From contig NZ_JAAGVZ010000006.1 in NCBI RefSeq assembly GCF_010882125.1, forward strand, positions 62,001 through 126,000: a DNA stretch of 64,000 nt. Reading direction: 5' to 3'. A program made the position numbers and the translations under genes. The DNA is from Peribacillus alkalitolerans (GTDB lineage: Bacteria > Bacillota > Bacilli > Bacillales > DSM-1321). Positions 55,541-64,000 of this stretch are shown here, one piece after another. The notes under the pieces were generated by a model. The model ran no database searches and was not told where the DNA came from. It worked only from the letters and a program-made list of their open reading frames with translations. Position 1 is the first letter of the stretch. Every line of letters begins with the position of its first letter.

Positions 55541-57124
55541 ATGAAACGTGAAGATTTACTTGCTCCAGAAATGTACAATTTAACCAGTGAAATGGAACAG
55601 TTTGCAACAAATCCAGAAAAGAAAGCTTTATTATGGGAAGATGAAAGCGGTAACAAGAAAGAAATTACATATCAAGATTTATTTAAAGCTGCAAACAAAA
55701 TAAGTAATGTGTTTACAAAACATGGATTAAAACAAGGGGATACGGTGCTTGTCATCATTCCACGTTTGGTAGAGGCTTACCAAGTATACATAGCGGCATT
55801 GAAAGCAGGATTAGTGGTCATTCCTAGTTCGGAAATGTTAAAGACAAAGGACCTTCAATATCGAATCACTCATGGAGATGTAAAAGGAGTCATTAGTTAT
55901 CACCCATATACTAGTGAGTTTACAGCTGTTTCTGAATACGAGCAGTTAGTAAAACTTTCAGTTGGTCAGGCAAAGGATGGTTGGTTACTGTTAGATGAGG
56001 AAATGGAGTCCGTTTCTGATGTATTTGAAGCAGCAGCGACAAAAGCCGAGGACATGGCTTTCCTTTCTTACACTTCTGGGACAACAGGCAATCCAAAAGG
56101 TGTTGTACATACTCATGGATGGGCATATGCACATTTAAAAACTGCAGCAGCAAAATGGTTATGTATTGAAGAAAGTGATACTGTTTGGGCAACTGCAGGC
56201 CCTGGTTGGCAAAAATGGATTTGGAGCCCATTCCTTTCCGTTCTAGGATCGGGAGCGACAGGATTAGTGTACAATGGAAAATTTGAGCCTAATAAGTACC
56301 TAGAATTACTAGACCAACATGAAGTAAATGTTCTTTGCTGTACACCGACTGAATACCGTTTGATGGCAAAGGTGGACAACTTGGCTGATTATAAGTTAGA
56401 AAAACTTCATAGTGCTGTTTCGGCTGGTGAACCTTTAAACCGTGAAGTCATTGAAACTTTCCAAAAATATTTCAATGTAACTGTACGCGATGGATATGGT
56501 CAAACAGAGAATACATTATTAGTAGGAACGACAAAAGAAATGGACCTAAGAGCTGGTTCAATGGGAAAACCTACTCCTGGGAACCGTGTAGAAATCGTGA
56601 ATGAACAAGGCGAGCCTTGCGGAGTAGGTGAAGTTGGGGACATTGCAGTCCATGTTGAAACTCCAGCACTTTTTAAGAATTACTATAAAGATCCAGAACG
56701 TACTGCCATGCAATTCCGTGGTGAGTATTATATTACAGGTGATAAAGCGAAAATGGACGAGGAAGGTTACTTCTGGTTCGAGGGCCGTGGTGACGATATT
56801 ATTATCAGCTCAGGTTATACAATCGGGCCATTTGAAGTAGAGGATGCACTTGTCAAACATCCTGCAGTTAAAGAGTGTGCGGTTGTCGCAAGTCCAGACG
56901 AGGTTCGTGGGCATGTTGTAAAAGCATTCATCGTCTTAAGAGAAGGCGTTGATTCGAATGATCCAGAATTAATCGCTAAACTGCAACAACATGTAAAAGA
57001 TTTGACTGCGCCATATAAATATCCAAGAAAAATTGATTTTATTGAAGAATTGCCAAAGACAACTTCAGGCAAAATTCGCAGAATCGAACTTAGACAACAG
57101 GAACAAGCATTAGGATCTAAATAA
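55541..57124 (+). CDS. ytcI: AMP-forming acyl-CoA ligase YtcI
   Basis: A 527-residue adenylate-forming enzyme (ANL family). Motifs: L-S-Y-T-S-G-T-T-G-N-P-K-G-V (P-loop), Y-G-Q-T-E-N, hinge G-R-G-D-D-I-I-I and C-terminal P-K-T-T-S-G-K-I-R-R, whose lysine could be acetylated as in AcsA. It is a paralogue of AcsA at 36317; the substrate is probably an organic acid longer than acetate, but this cannot be read. The ATG follows AAGGGGGAGG. Own terminator. Confidence 0.88.
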   Translation: MKREDLLAPEMYNLTSEMEQFATNPEKKALLWEDESGNKKEITYQDLFKAANKISNVFTKHGLKQGDTVLVIIPRLVEAYQVYIAALKAGLVVIPSSEMLKTKDLQYRITHGDVKGVISYHPYTSEFTAVSEYEQLVKLSVGQAKDGWLLLDEEMESVSDVFEAAATKAEDMAFLSYTSGTTGNPKGVVHTHGWAYAHLKTAAAKWLCIEESDTVWATAGPGWQKWIWSPFLSVLGSGATGLVYNGKFEPNKYLELLDQHEVNVLCCTPTEYRLMAKVDNLADYKLEKLHSAVSAGEPLNREVIETFQKYFNVTVRDGYGQTENTLLVGTTKEMDLRAGSMGKPTPGNRVEIVNEQGEPCGVGEVGDIAVHVETPALFKNYYKDPERTAMQFRGEYYITGDKAKMDEEGYFWFEGRGDDIIISSGYTIGPFEVEDALVKHPAVKECAVVASPDEVRGHVVKAFIVLREGVDSNDPELIAKLQQHVKDLTAPYKYPRKIDFIEELPKTTSGKIRRIELRQQEQALGSK

Positions 57125-57131
57125 ATAGTAG

Positions 57132-57178
57132 AAAACCCAAAGGTTAAAAGGCAAATGCCAATTGACCTTTGGGTTTTT
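57132..57178 (+). terminator. Intrinsic terminator after ytcI
   Basis: AAAACCCAAAGGT/ACCTTTGGGTTTT stem with a T-rich tail. Confidence 0.88.
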
Positions 57179-57186
57179 AAGTGTTG

Positions 57187-57275
57187 TAAAGCTTAGCTAT
57201 TTTCTAAAAGATTGTTGATTTTTTATTGGTTTTGTAAAAAATGCAACAAAGTATAAGAAAACAGCCTAAAACTTA
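57187..57275 (-). repeat. Decayed repeat-family-1 fragment (flank only)
   Basis: On the minus strand TAGGCTGTTTTCTTATACTTTGTTGCATTTTTTAC resembles the GGCTGTTTTT...CTTTGTTACTTTTAAG flank of copies 1 and 6. A TTGATT-like end is nearby, but the GC-rich core is missing. Confidence 0.4.
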
Positions 57276-57338
57276 AATAAAGTAGATGGAAATAATTCTC
57301 TATTATAAAATAGAATAAAACGACAGGAAGTGGCATAT

Positions 57339-58928
57339 ATGGGGAAGCTTTGGCATGGTGGGACCATTTATACAATGGCCCAAGAAAATGAAAAAGTAGA
57401 AGCAGTATATACGAAAGACGGTAAAATTGTAGAAACAGGAAATTATTTGGAACTGAAACATAAATATGGTAATGAAAGTGAAGAAGTATTTTTGAATGGC
57501 TCGATGATGCTCCCAGGCTTGGTGGATGGTCACTTACACTTAATAGGCCATGGAGAGAGCTTGCTTAGATTAGACCTTTCAAATATGAAGAGCAGGGAGC
57601 AAGTTCTAGAAGCTATCATGAAAAAGTGTAGTGAGACTCCCGCAGGAGAGTGGGTCGTGGCAGAAGGTTGGAATGAGAATAATTGGCTAAATCAAACCAT
57701 TATAACGGTTGATGAACTAGATGCAATCTCACAGAAACATCCTATTGTACTGAAAAGGGTTTGCCGTCATGCATTATTGGCTAATACAACTGCAATGAAT
57801 GTAGGTGGGGTATCAAGCGACTCGATTCCTCCATCAGGAGGTGACTTTGGCCGATTCGAAAATGGCAGGCTTAACGGACTCTTTCTTGACCTAGCTCAAT
57901 CAAAAATTTTAGACCATTTACCAGGAATTAATGAAGAGTATTTAAAAAGAGCGTTACGAATTGCAATCAATGATTGTTATAAGTATGGAATTACTGGGGT
58001 ACATACTGAGGATTTATTTTATTATAATGGCTTTCATCCTACTTACAATGCGATAAAAGAAGTCATTGAGGAAGAACTTCCTATTCGTGCACATTTACTT
58101 GTTCATCATGAAGTCATTGATGACATGGATTCAAGTGGTCATTGTTTTAAAAGTGGGAGCGCACATGTAGAATTTGGTCCTATGAAAATTTTTGCTGATG
58201 GATCACTAGGGGGACGTACTGCTTTATTAAGTAGGCCATACGCAGACGATCCAGCGAATAGGGGCATAGCGATATTTACACAGGAGGAGCTGCTAGAACT
58301 CGTAAAAAAAGCTAGAAAAAAGAATCTTCCAGTAGCGATACATGCCATTGGGGATGAAGCTTTCTCCTATGCTTTAGAAGCAATCATAGAATGCCCACCC
58401 CCTTGTGGGACAAGAGATAGGCTCATCCATGCCTCTGTACTTAGAAAAGACTTGATTGAAAAGTGTAAAGGCTTGCCACTTGTATTAGATATACAACCTG
58501 TATTCGTCGCTTCGGATGGAAGGTGGGCAATGGAGCGATTAGGGAATGACCCAGTTTACTTACCATATGCTTGGAAGACTCTGATTAAAGCGGAGTTGAT
58601 ATGCGCTGGAGGTTCTGATGCTCCTATTGAAAGGCTAAATCCTCTTTACGGAATTCATGCAGCTATCTATCGAAAACCTTTTGAAGCCGCTAGTGAAGCA
58701 TTTCTTCCTGATGAATGTTTGACAATGTTCGAGGCAGTTCAATTATTTACGTGTAAAAACGCCTATGCTGCATGCAATGAGAATCGATTTGGCTATATTA
58801 AAGCTGGATATGATGCCGATTTTACTGTATTCCACGAAGACTTATTCACATTAAAGGATGAAGAATTACTTAGTGCGAAAGTTAAAATGACAGTCATTGG
58901 TGAAAAAAGTGTCTACTATCAGGCATAA
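57339..58928 (+). CDS. ytcJ: Amidohydrolase YtcJ
   Basis: A 529-residue metal-dependent hydrolase, the same length as B. subtilis YtcJ. The ATG at 57339 follows AGGAAGTGG; an in-frame GTG at 57330 overlaps the site. Signatures: G-L-V-D-G-H-L-H (first metal ligands), I-H-A-I-G-D-E-A and G-S-D-A-P-I, as in the YtcJ-like/N-substituted formamide deformylase group. No signal peptide. The substrate is unknown. Confidence 0.9.
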   Translation: MGKLWHGGTIYTMAQENEKVEAVYTKDGKIVETGNYLELKHKYGNESEEVFLNGSMMLPGLVDGHLHLIGHGESLLRLDLSNMKSREQVLEAIMKKCSETPAGEWVVAEGWNENNWLNQTIITVDELDAISQKHPIVLKRVCRHALLANTTAMNVGGVSSDSIPPSGGDFGRFENGRLNGLFLDLAQSKILDHLPGINEEYLKRALRIAINDCYKYGITGVHTEDLFYYNGFHPTYNAIKEVIEEELPIRAHLLVHHEVIDDMDSSGHCFKSGSAHVEFGPMKIFADGSLGGRTALLSRPYADDPANRGIAIFTQEELLELVKKARKKNLPVAIHAIGDEAFSYALEAIIECPPPCGTRDRLIHASVLRKDLIEKCKGLPLVLDIQPVFVASDGRWAMERLGNDPVYLPYAWKTLIKAELICAGGSDAPIERLNPLYGIHAAIYRKPFEAASEAFLPDECLTMFEAVQLFTCKNAYAACNENRFGYIKAGYDADFTVFHEDLFTLKDEELLSAKVKMTVIGEKSVYYQA

Positions 58929-59031
58929 CGTTTTTCAAAAGTTCTTGAGAAATTTAAATGGATTTATTTTTCTACTCACCTTATAATAGATTTATTTCGA
59001 TAACAGAAATAAATAGAAAAGAGGACAAAAG

Positions 59032-59961
59032 ATGAATCAATCTCAAGAGCGTGAAGGGATTATTTTCGCTGCGCTTTCCTATTTCATATGGGGAATTGTA
59101 CCGCTTTATTGGAAATGGCTCGATCACGTTGGTGCAGAAGAGATTCTAGCCCATCGTGTAATATGGTCCTTTGTCTTTATGGTGATAATTTTGTTATGTA
59201 CAAAAAAGTGGAGCCATTTCGTAATATACTTCAAAGAAATTTTAAAAAACCAGAAAAAACTGTTTGCGTTAACCGTTGCATCGGTCCTTGTCAGTATGAA
59301 TTGGGGCATATTCATCTGGGCAATTAATGCCGATCGCATTTTAGATACTAGTCTCGGTTACTATATTAATCCATTAATTAGTGTACTATTGGGAGTCATT
59401 ATTTTAAAAGAAAAGCTTTCAAGACCTCAAGTGATATCGGTCATTCTTGCAGCTATCGGTGTTATTATTTTGACTATCCATTTTGGGAAATTTCCAATTG
59501 TATCATTTTTCCTTGCGATTACATTTGGTTTATATGGACTTGCAAAGAAGATGATTAATGCAGATGCTTCTATTGGATTGACGATGGAAACGTTGATGGT
59601 GACACCCATTGCAATAGGATACTTTCTTTTTATTACATTCCAAGGAAAGTCGATGTTTGCTAGTTCAATGGACACCGCCCTTTTATTAATAGGAGGAGGG
59701 GTAGCAACAGCCTTACCTTTATTATTTTTTGCAAAAGGAGCTCAAAAGGTATCTCTTTCCATGTTAGGATTCCTACAATATATTGCTCCTACGTTGACTT
59801 TACTGATAGGTGTATTCATTTACCATGAAGAGTTTACTAAAACTCATCTTGTTTCATTCATATTTATTTGGGCCGGTTTAATTATTTATTCTTTATCCAA
59901 AACGAAATTCAGAATACCCACTGATCAGAAATGGAAAAGAAAACATAATATTGGTGCGTAA
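59032..59961 (+). CDS. rarD: RarD-type EamA/DMT-superfamily transporter
   Basis: A 309-residue membrane protein with about ten hydrophobic helices in two EamA halves. It opens with G-I-I-F-A-A-L-S-Y-F-I-W-G-I-V-P-L-Y-W-K, the RarD signature, and contains E-I-L-A-H-R-V-I-W-S. RarD proteins were named for chloramphenicol sensitivity, but the transported compound is unknown. The ATG follows GAGGAC. The basic tail is cytoplasmic. Confidence 0.9.
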   Translation: MNQSQEREGIIFAALSYFIWGIVPLYWKWLDHVGAEEILAHRVIWSFVFMVIILLCTKKWSHFVIYFKEILKNQKKLFALTVASVLVSMNWGIFIWAINADRILDTSLGYYINPLISVLLGVIILKEKLSRPQVISVILAAIGVIILTIHFGKFPIVSFFLAITFGLYGLAKKMINADASIGLTMETLMVTPIAIGYFLFITFQGKSMFASSMDTALLLIGGGVATALPLLFFAKGAQKVSLSMLGFLQYIAPTLTLLIGVFIYHEEFTKTHLVSFIFIWAGLIIYSLSKTKFRIPTDQKWKRKHNIGA

Positions 59962-59975
59962 AAACCCACTCTAAG

Positions 59976-60014
59976 AAACACACGCAAGGTTTCCCATCCA
60001 AGCGTGTGTTTTTT
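59976..60014 (+). terminator. Intrinsic terminator after rarD
   Basis: AAACACACGC/GCGTGTGTTT stem with a further T run. Confidence 0.88.
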
Positions 60015-60043
60015 CATATATTAAATGGATGAGAGGAAGAAAT

Positions 60044-60658
60044 ATGTTACCTGCAATCTTACATGGAATTATTTTAGCTTTCGGGCTCATTCTCCCTCTT
60101 GGGGTACAGAATGTGTTCGTTTTTAATCAGGGAGTATCTCACTTGAGATTTATTCAAGCTTTACCTGTGGTAGTTACTGCCGCCCTATGCGACACTCTAT
60201 TAATTTCCCTTGCTGTTTTGGGAGTTTCGGTAATCGTTTTGGGAGTGCCTATTATTGAGACTAGCCTTATGATCGTTGGAACATTATTTTTACTCTATAT
60301 GGGCTACCTTTCATGGAAAAGTACCGCATCAAACCCACAACCTGATGGGGAAGCCTTTTCTACAAAGAAGCAAATTGTATTTGCATGTTCTGTTTCGTTA
60401 TTAAATCCACATGCCATTATGGATACGATTGGAGTAATTGGAACAAGCTCCTTAACCTATACAAATACTGAAAAGGTAGCCTTTACGATGTCTTGTATTG
60501 CCGTATCCTGGTTATGGTTTTTTAGTCTAGCCTTGATTGGAAATAAAGTAGGGAAATTGGATAATTCGGGGAGGTTTATTGTTGCCATAAATAAAGCATC
60601 AGCCATTCTAATGGTGATGACTGCTCTGTATTTAGCATACGGTTTACTAACCAAGTGA
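60044..60658 (+). CDS. LysE/ArgO-family amino acid exporter
   Basis: A 204-residue membrane protein with six predicted helices, from the ATG at 60044 behind GAGAGGAAG. The start region F-G-L-I-L-P-L-G-V-Q-N-V-F-V-F-N-Q-G is the LysE-family hallmark; a conserved N-P-H-A fits the second half. It probably exports basic or other amino acids. Single-gene unit. Confidence 0.9.
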   Translation: MLPAILHGIILAFGLILPLGVQNVFVFNQGVSHLRFIQALPVVVTAALCDTLLISLAVLGVSVIVLGVPIIETSLMIVGTLFLLYMGYLSWKSTASNPQPDGEAFSTKKQIVFACSVSLLNPHAIMDTIGVIGTSSLTYTNTEKVAFTMSCIAVSWLWFFSLALIGNKVGKLDNSGRFIVAINKASAILMVMTALYLAYGLLTK

Positions 60659-60700
60659 AAAAAGCACGCAAAGAGTGGATTTTCTCTGTGTGCTTTATTA
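60659..60700 (+). terminator. Intrinsic terminator after the LysE-family gene
   Basis: AAAAAGCACGCAAAGAG/CTCTGTGTGCTTT stem with a short T-rich tail. Confidence 0.75.
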
Positions 60701-60734
60701 CTTGAAGAAAATCTAGCTTTATTGAATATATAAT

Positions 60735-60762
60735 AGTGTCTAGCTACGATGCTCTTTGCTCA
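60735..60762 (-). repeat. Possible remnant of repeat family 3
   Basis: On the minus strand GAGCATCGTAGCTAGACACT shares AGCTAGACACT with 33471-33481. Very short. Confidence 0.3.
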
Positions 60763-61563
60763 TAGAAAAGTCCGTTTGACCTTTTCCCAGAATGAATTAT
60801 CTCTCAATTTGACCGTTTTGATTTTCTTTTCACTTAGCTTGATATGGATTTCTTTAATGTGACGGACGCTTAATGCCTCATTATCCATTCCAATCGTCGG
60901 GTAGTCGTTACCATCTTGAACGATTTTTAAGGTAAGCTTTCTATTGCCACTGAGGATAAAAGGAGAGCCTAGTGTCCGATATGTATTATTATTTAATGAA
61001 GCCAGTTCACTAACTTGAAAACAAGGAAGCATTGGGTCCACTACAGCTCCACTCACTGACTTGCTATAGGCTGTACTTCCAGTTGGAGTGGATACAATCA
61101 TTCCGTCCCCTCTAAATGTCTCAAAGTGAAGCTGGTCGATAAAAACATCGATGACGAATGTTTTAATGATGCTTGAACGTAGGGACAGTTCGTTTAAGCA
61201 ATAGAATGAAGGCTGACGGTCAAGCGAAACCTCAATAGTAGGATATTTTCGTACTTCGATCTGTTCGTGCGTCATGGCTTCGATCAGTTTTGACGTATCA
61301 TTGATGGAAAAATCACAATACATATTTAAATTCCCAGTAGTAGATATGCCAGCATATAGACAATCTTCCCGGAATCCTGTTTTTCGTACTGCTTGTAGAA
61401 ACGAACCGTCTCCACCAACACTGACTATGATGTTTGCTTGATGGTGATCGTTTACTTTAACAAACCCATATCTTTCGGCCAATTCATATAAAGGATGGAC
61501 TTTTTCAAGCATGTCAGAGGATTTATTATGGAAAAAGTATACATTACGACGACGTTCAGACAT
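60760..61563 (-). CDS. nadK2: NAD kinase 2
   Basis: A 267-residue ATP-NAD kinase of the second Bacillus type (ppnKB/ytdI), making NADP. The nucleotide motif is S-V-G-G-D-G-S-F-L; the NAD-binding N-E motif (L-N-E-L-S-L) and S-T-P-T-G-S-T-A-Y follow. The ATG at 61563 follows GGAGGC. The C-terminus extends with basic residues (K-K-I-K-T-V-K-L-R). Single gene, opposite to sppA. Confidence 0.94.
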   Translation of the reverse strand: MSERRRNVYFFHNKSSDMLEKVHPLYELAERYGFVKVNDHHQANIIVSVGGDGSFLQAVRKTGFREDCLYAGISTTGNLNMYCDFSINDTSKLIEAMTHEQIEVRKYPTIEVSLDRQPSFYCLNELSLRSSIIKTFVIDVFIDQLHFETFRGDGMIVSTPTGSTAYSKSVSGAVVDPMLPCFQVSELASLNNNTYRTLGSPFILSGNRKLTLKIVQDGNDYPTIGMDNEALSVRHIKEIHIKLSEKKIKTVKLRDNSFWEKVKRTFL

Positions 61564-61709
61564 TGTATAGCCTCCTTAGATGGTTCATAATTTGTGGAAT
61601 TGACAACATATTTACAAATTATTTGTTAAAATATGAAAGGTATGTCTTATTTTATAAAATTAATAAGCAGATGTAAAATTCCTAGGTGACAAAAATAATG
61701 ATTATTTAA

Positions 61710-61736
61710 TGAAACATTATTTGCTCCTGAGACGTA
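61710..61736 (+). promoter_or_regulatory. Sigma-W-type promoter of sppA-yteJ
   Basis: TGAAAC (61710-61715), a 17-base spacer and CGTA (61733-61736) match the ECF sigma-W consensus (TGAAAC-N16/17-CGTA). It lies 30 bp before the sppA start. The same operon is sigma-W controlled in B. subtilis, supporting the call. Confidence 0.8.
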
Positions 61737-61765
61737 AATGATAGGTATAAAAGGAGGAATACTTA

Positions 61766-62779
61766 ATGAATGGAAAGCGTTGGGCAGCTCTTGGAATAGC
61801 TGTTGGATTATTTGTCGTTTCAATTTTTATCAGCTTAGCTTCGTCATTTTTCTTAAAAGATACTGAAAGCTCATTTAGTGAGTTACTGGCAATGAGTGAA
61901 GAAACATTCACTGAGGAAGTAATTGAAGAAGGCGATGGATTCAATAAGATTGCTGTGCTAGATGTAGAAGGGGTTATACAGGATACAGGTGATACAGGGA
62001 CTTCGATACTAGGCACTGCTGGATATAACCATAAGGCATTTATGCAAAAGCTTGATATGGTTAAAGAAGATGATGATATTGCGGGTATCGTAATCCGAGT
62101 AAATTCTCCAGGCGGAGGCGTTGTAGAGAGTGCTGAAATTTACGATAAAATCAATGAAATAAAAAAAGATACGAAGAAGCCCATTTACATTTCAATGGGT
62201 TCCATGGCTGCATCTGGTGGATATTACATTTCTGCACCAGCAGATAAGATTTATGCTAGCCCTGAAACCCTGACAGGTTCTCTAGGGGTAATCATGCAAG
62301 GATATAATTATCAAAAGCTTGCAGAAAAATATGGTGTAGAATTTGTTACTATCAAAAGTGGACCTCATAAAGATATCATGAGTCCAACTAGGGAAATGAC
62401 TGCAGACGAAAGAAAGATCCTTCAATCTATGATTAACAATTCATATGAACAATTCGTCAAAATTATTGCAGATGGAAGAGGACTTTCAACAAGCCAAGTG
62501 AAAAAAATAGCAGACGGACGAATTTATGATGGTCGTCAGGCTAAAGAAATCGGGTTAATTGATGAATTTGGACATTTAGATGATGTCACTACAGCGATGA
62601 AAAAAGACTTGAAGATAGACAATGCTATGGTGGTTAGGTATACCGATATGATGGGATTTGGTTCTTTGTTCTCTATGAGTGCACAAAAGGTGTTCGGATC
62701 GGATTTGGAGATGGCAGGCTTAGCAAAGATTCTGTCTCAGCCAAACTCTCCACGATTAATGTATCTTTATGCTGAATAG
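61766..62779 (+). CDS. sppA: Signal peptide peptidase SppA
   Basis: A 337-residue S49 serine protease with one N-terminal membrane helix (about residues 8-28), degrading leftover signal peptides and bacteriocin-like peptides at the membrane. The Ser-Lys dyad is S150 in M-A-A-S-G-G-Y-Y and K202 in G-P-H-K-D-I, each three residues after the B. subtilis S147/K199. The ATG follows AAAGGAGGA. Operon with yteJ behind a sigma-W promoter, so it is part of the envelope stress response. Confidence 0.96.
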   Translation: MNGKRWAALGIAVGLFVVSIFISLASSFFLKDTESSFSELLAMSEETFTEEVIEEGDGFNKIAVLDVEGVIQDTGDTGTSILGTAGYNHKAFMQKLDMVKEDDDIAGIVIRVNSPGGGVVESAEIYDKINEIKKDTKKPIYISMGSMAASGGYYISAPADKIYASPETLTGSLGVIMQGYNYQKLAEKYGVEFVTIKSGPHKDIMSPTREMTADERKILQSMINNSYEQFVKIIADGRGLSTSQVKKIADGRIYDGRQAKEIGLIDEFGHLDDVTTAMKKDLKIDNAMVVRYTDMMGFGSLFSMSAQKVFGSDLEMAGLAKILSQPNSPRLMYLYAE

Positions 62780-62791
62780 GGGGAAGAGAAC

Positions 62792-63322
62792 ATGAATCAT
62801 GAAACAGAAATAAATCCCCCATCTAATGAGGGGACCCTAGAGCAAGTCAATAGCATGAAATATGATGGACAAAATCATATGGAAAATCAACATATTGATA
62901 AACAACTTTTATATGCTGGTTTTTGGATGCGCTTTTGGGCTTATTGTATCGATTTGATTGTAGTTGGTAGCATTGATCGCATTTTAGTCAAACCTATTTT
63001 AAAAGCCTTGGATGTCTCCCCATATGCATTGCCAGTGTTTACGCCTTTGACCATCGCAACTGCAATTACCTTTTATCTATATTTTGTATTCATGACAAAA
63101 GGGTTTGGACAGACGCTTGGTAAAATGGTACTTGGGCTTAAGGTTGTATCTCTTAGAGAAGGAAACCCTACATGGGGAACTATTATTTTCAGAGAATTTA
63201 TAGGTCGCTTTATTTCAAAAACTACAGTAGTGGGTTACATTATTGTAGGGCTATTACCAAAAAAACAAGGTCTCCATGATATTTTTTCAGATACTACGGT
63301 TGTATTGGAAAGAAATCGATAG
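62792..63322 (+). CDS. yteJ: RDD-family membrane protein YteJ
   Basis: A 176-residue protein. A hydrophilic start (~40 residues) precedes an RDD domain with three hydrophobic segments; A-G-F-W-M-R-F-W-A-Y-C-I-D-L-I-V carries the R and D positions, and L-G-K-M-V-L-G-L-K-V is typical. It starts 12 nt after sppA behind GGGGGAAGAG. In B. subtilis YteJ works with SppA in lantibiotic resistance. Confidence 0.92.
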   Translation: MNHETEINPPSNEGTLEQVNSMKYDGQNHMENQHIDKQLLYAGFWMRFWAYCIDLIVVGSIDRILVKPILKALDVSPYALPVFTPLTIATAITFYLYFVFMTKGFGQTLGKMVLGLKVVSLREGNPTWGTIIFREFIGRFISKTTVVGYIIVGLLPKKQGLHDIFSDTTVVLERNR

Positions 63323-63353
63323 TCCATAACGGCTTTGAACAATATGTAAAAGT

Positions 63354-63387
63354 AAACCTGCTGAAATAGGCAGGTTTATTTTTTTTC
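63354..63387 (+). terminator. Intrinsic terminator after yteJ
   Basis: AAACCTGC/GCAGGTTT stem followed by an A and then eight T. Confidence 0.85.
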
Positions 63388-63428
63388 TTTTAGCTAATAA
63401 TGATAGGCTGAAAGGCTGTGAAAATGGT

Positions 63429-64000
63429 ATGTATTGGTTTATTGCAATCATTTCGTTATTCATTATTATACTAATTATCATTCTTTTTACAAAAGTGACT
63501 ATAGAGGTTTTTTATTACCATGGCCAAGATAATGATCAGCTTACGGTAAGAATTCGAGCGCTCTTTAATTTGGTGAAGAAAAAAATAGATGTTCCACTTA
63601 TTAAGGTTGATGATAATTCTCCATCATTAGTGGTAAAGGAAAAGGTTCAAACAGGTGAGGATGACTCTAAGGCCAAAAAGAAGGTCCAGCAATTCACCCC
63701 TCATGATTTCATGGATGGACTTCATGATACAAGAGAAATGCTTACCCATATAATCGGCCTTCACAAAATTATTAAAAAGTTCCTTCGGACAGTTACTGTT
63801 CACAGCTTTCATTGGCACAGCATGATTGGGACTGGGGATGCGGCTATAACAGGTACTTTGGTTGGCGGTGCTTGGGGATTAAAAGGTGTCATTGTTGGAA
63901 TCTTAACTCGGTATTTGAGATTTCAAGTAAGTCCTGACTATACTATTACACCAAGCTTCCAACATGCCATTTCTCTAACGAAAGTTAATTGCATAATTCG
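63429..64000 (+). CDS. ytfI: DUF2953-family protein YtfI (3' end cut by window)
   Basis: The frame from the ATG at 63429 stays open to the window edge (190 codons). An N-terminal membrane helix (W-F-I-A-I-I-S-L-F-I-I-I-L-I-I-I-L-F) is followed by a basic, charged linker. Next comes H-W-H-S-M-I-G-T-G-D-A-A-I-T-G with G-G-A-W-G-L-K-G, the DUF2953 signature, and T-P-S-F-Q. The ribosome site is weak (AAAGG, 13 bases away). In B. subtilis ytfI is followed by the sporulation protein gene ytfJ; that part is outside the window. Function unknown. Confidence 0.85.
   Translation, partial: MYWFIAIISLFIIILIIILFTKVTIEVFYYHGQDNDQLTVRIRALFNLVKKKIDVPLIKVDDNSPSLVVKEKVQTGEDDSKAKKKVQQFTPHDFMDGLHDTREMLTHIIGLHKIIKKFLRTVTVHSFHWHSMIGTGDAAITGTLVGGAWGLKGVIVGILTRYLRFQVSPDYTITPSFQHAISLTKVNCII

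Noticed and set aside
61595-61640. Sigma-A promoter TTGACA near 61600 for sppA
   Set aside because: The -35 is good, but no -10 at a suitable distance; the sigma-W match closer to the gene is better.

Overview
The window is a stretch of low-GC Gram-positive chromosome from a spore-forming member of the Bacillaceae. The gene order follows the pepV to ytfI region of the Bacillus subtilis chromosome almost gene for gene: ytlP-ytlQ-ytlR-amyX-ytmP-ytzH-trmB-ytnP-ytoP-ytpP-ytpQ-sftA-murC-ytxGHJ-aroA-ccpA-acuCBA/acsA-tyrS-rpsD-ytrP-ytsP-refZ-hisJ-ezrA-braB-nifZ-thiI-SASP-ytcI-ytcJ-nadK2-sppA-yteJ-ytfI. An alpha/beta-type small acid-soluble spore protein gene, bacillithiol-linked YtxJ, RefZ, EzrA and SftA all point to a Bacillus-like endospore former. 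I infer the genus group only and do not assign a species.

Layout. 1-14.4 kb: the end of an M48 protease/ankyrin protein, peptidase PepV, D-amino acid aminotransferase, an RNA phosphoesterase, YtlQ, a frameshifted diacylglycerol-kinase-like gene, pullulanase, YtmP/YtzH, tRNA methyltransferase TrmB, lactonase YtnP, an M42 aminopeptidase and a DUF84 NTPase. 14.2-17.3 kb: a small variable island with an unlisted 45-codon gene, a lipoprotein and a chemotaxis receptor. 17.6-28.6 kb: thioredoxin-like YtpP, YtpQ, a 1 kb patch of repeats and transposase debris, the DNA translocase SftA, a nicotinate phosphoribosyltransferase, MurC, an M29 aminopeptidase and the ytxGHJ stress operon. 28.6-38 kb: a large FtsA-like ATPase, AroA, CcpA and the acuABC/acsA acetate module. 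38-44 kb: a class A penicillin-binding protein, T-box-controlled tyrS, a HIT protein and rpsD. 44-55 kb: a GAF-GGDEF protein, free-methionine-sulfoxide reductase, RefZ, histidinol phosphatase, EzrA, branched-chain amino acid carrier, the NifZ-ThiI thiolation pair and a SASP. 55-64 kb: an acyl-CoA ligase, an amidohydrolase, two transporters, NAD kinase 2, and the SppA-YteJ and YtfI genes.

How it works together. The AcsA/AcuABC block is a complete acetyl-CoA synthetase with its acetylation/deacetylation control, under a CcpA operator, with ccpA itself two genes away. NifZ feeds sulfur to ThiI for 4-thiouridine in tRNA. EzrA, RefZ, SftA, MurC and the penicillin-binding protein serve division and the cell wall. 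Regulation readable in the DNA includes a sigma-B-type promoter (ytxGHJ), a sigma-W-type promoter (sppA-yteJ), a probable sigma-G promoter (SASP), a near-consensus sigma-A promoter with a long leader (rpsD), a catabolite-responsive element, a tyrosine T-box and many intrinsic terminators.

No defence island, prophage, CRISPR array or obvious new gene system is visible. The least explained content is intergenic: at least seven copies of a modular GC-rich repeat with TTGATT...AATCAA ends, two copies of a second repeat, scraps of a third, and an internally deleted IS1182-type transposase lying between two inverted copies of the first repeat. The most notable protein-level items are the FtsA-like protein with a repeated C-terminal module, and the GATT-repeat frameshift in ytlR.
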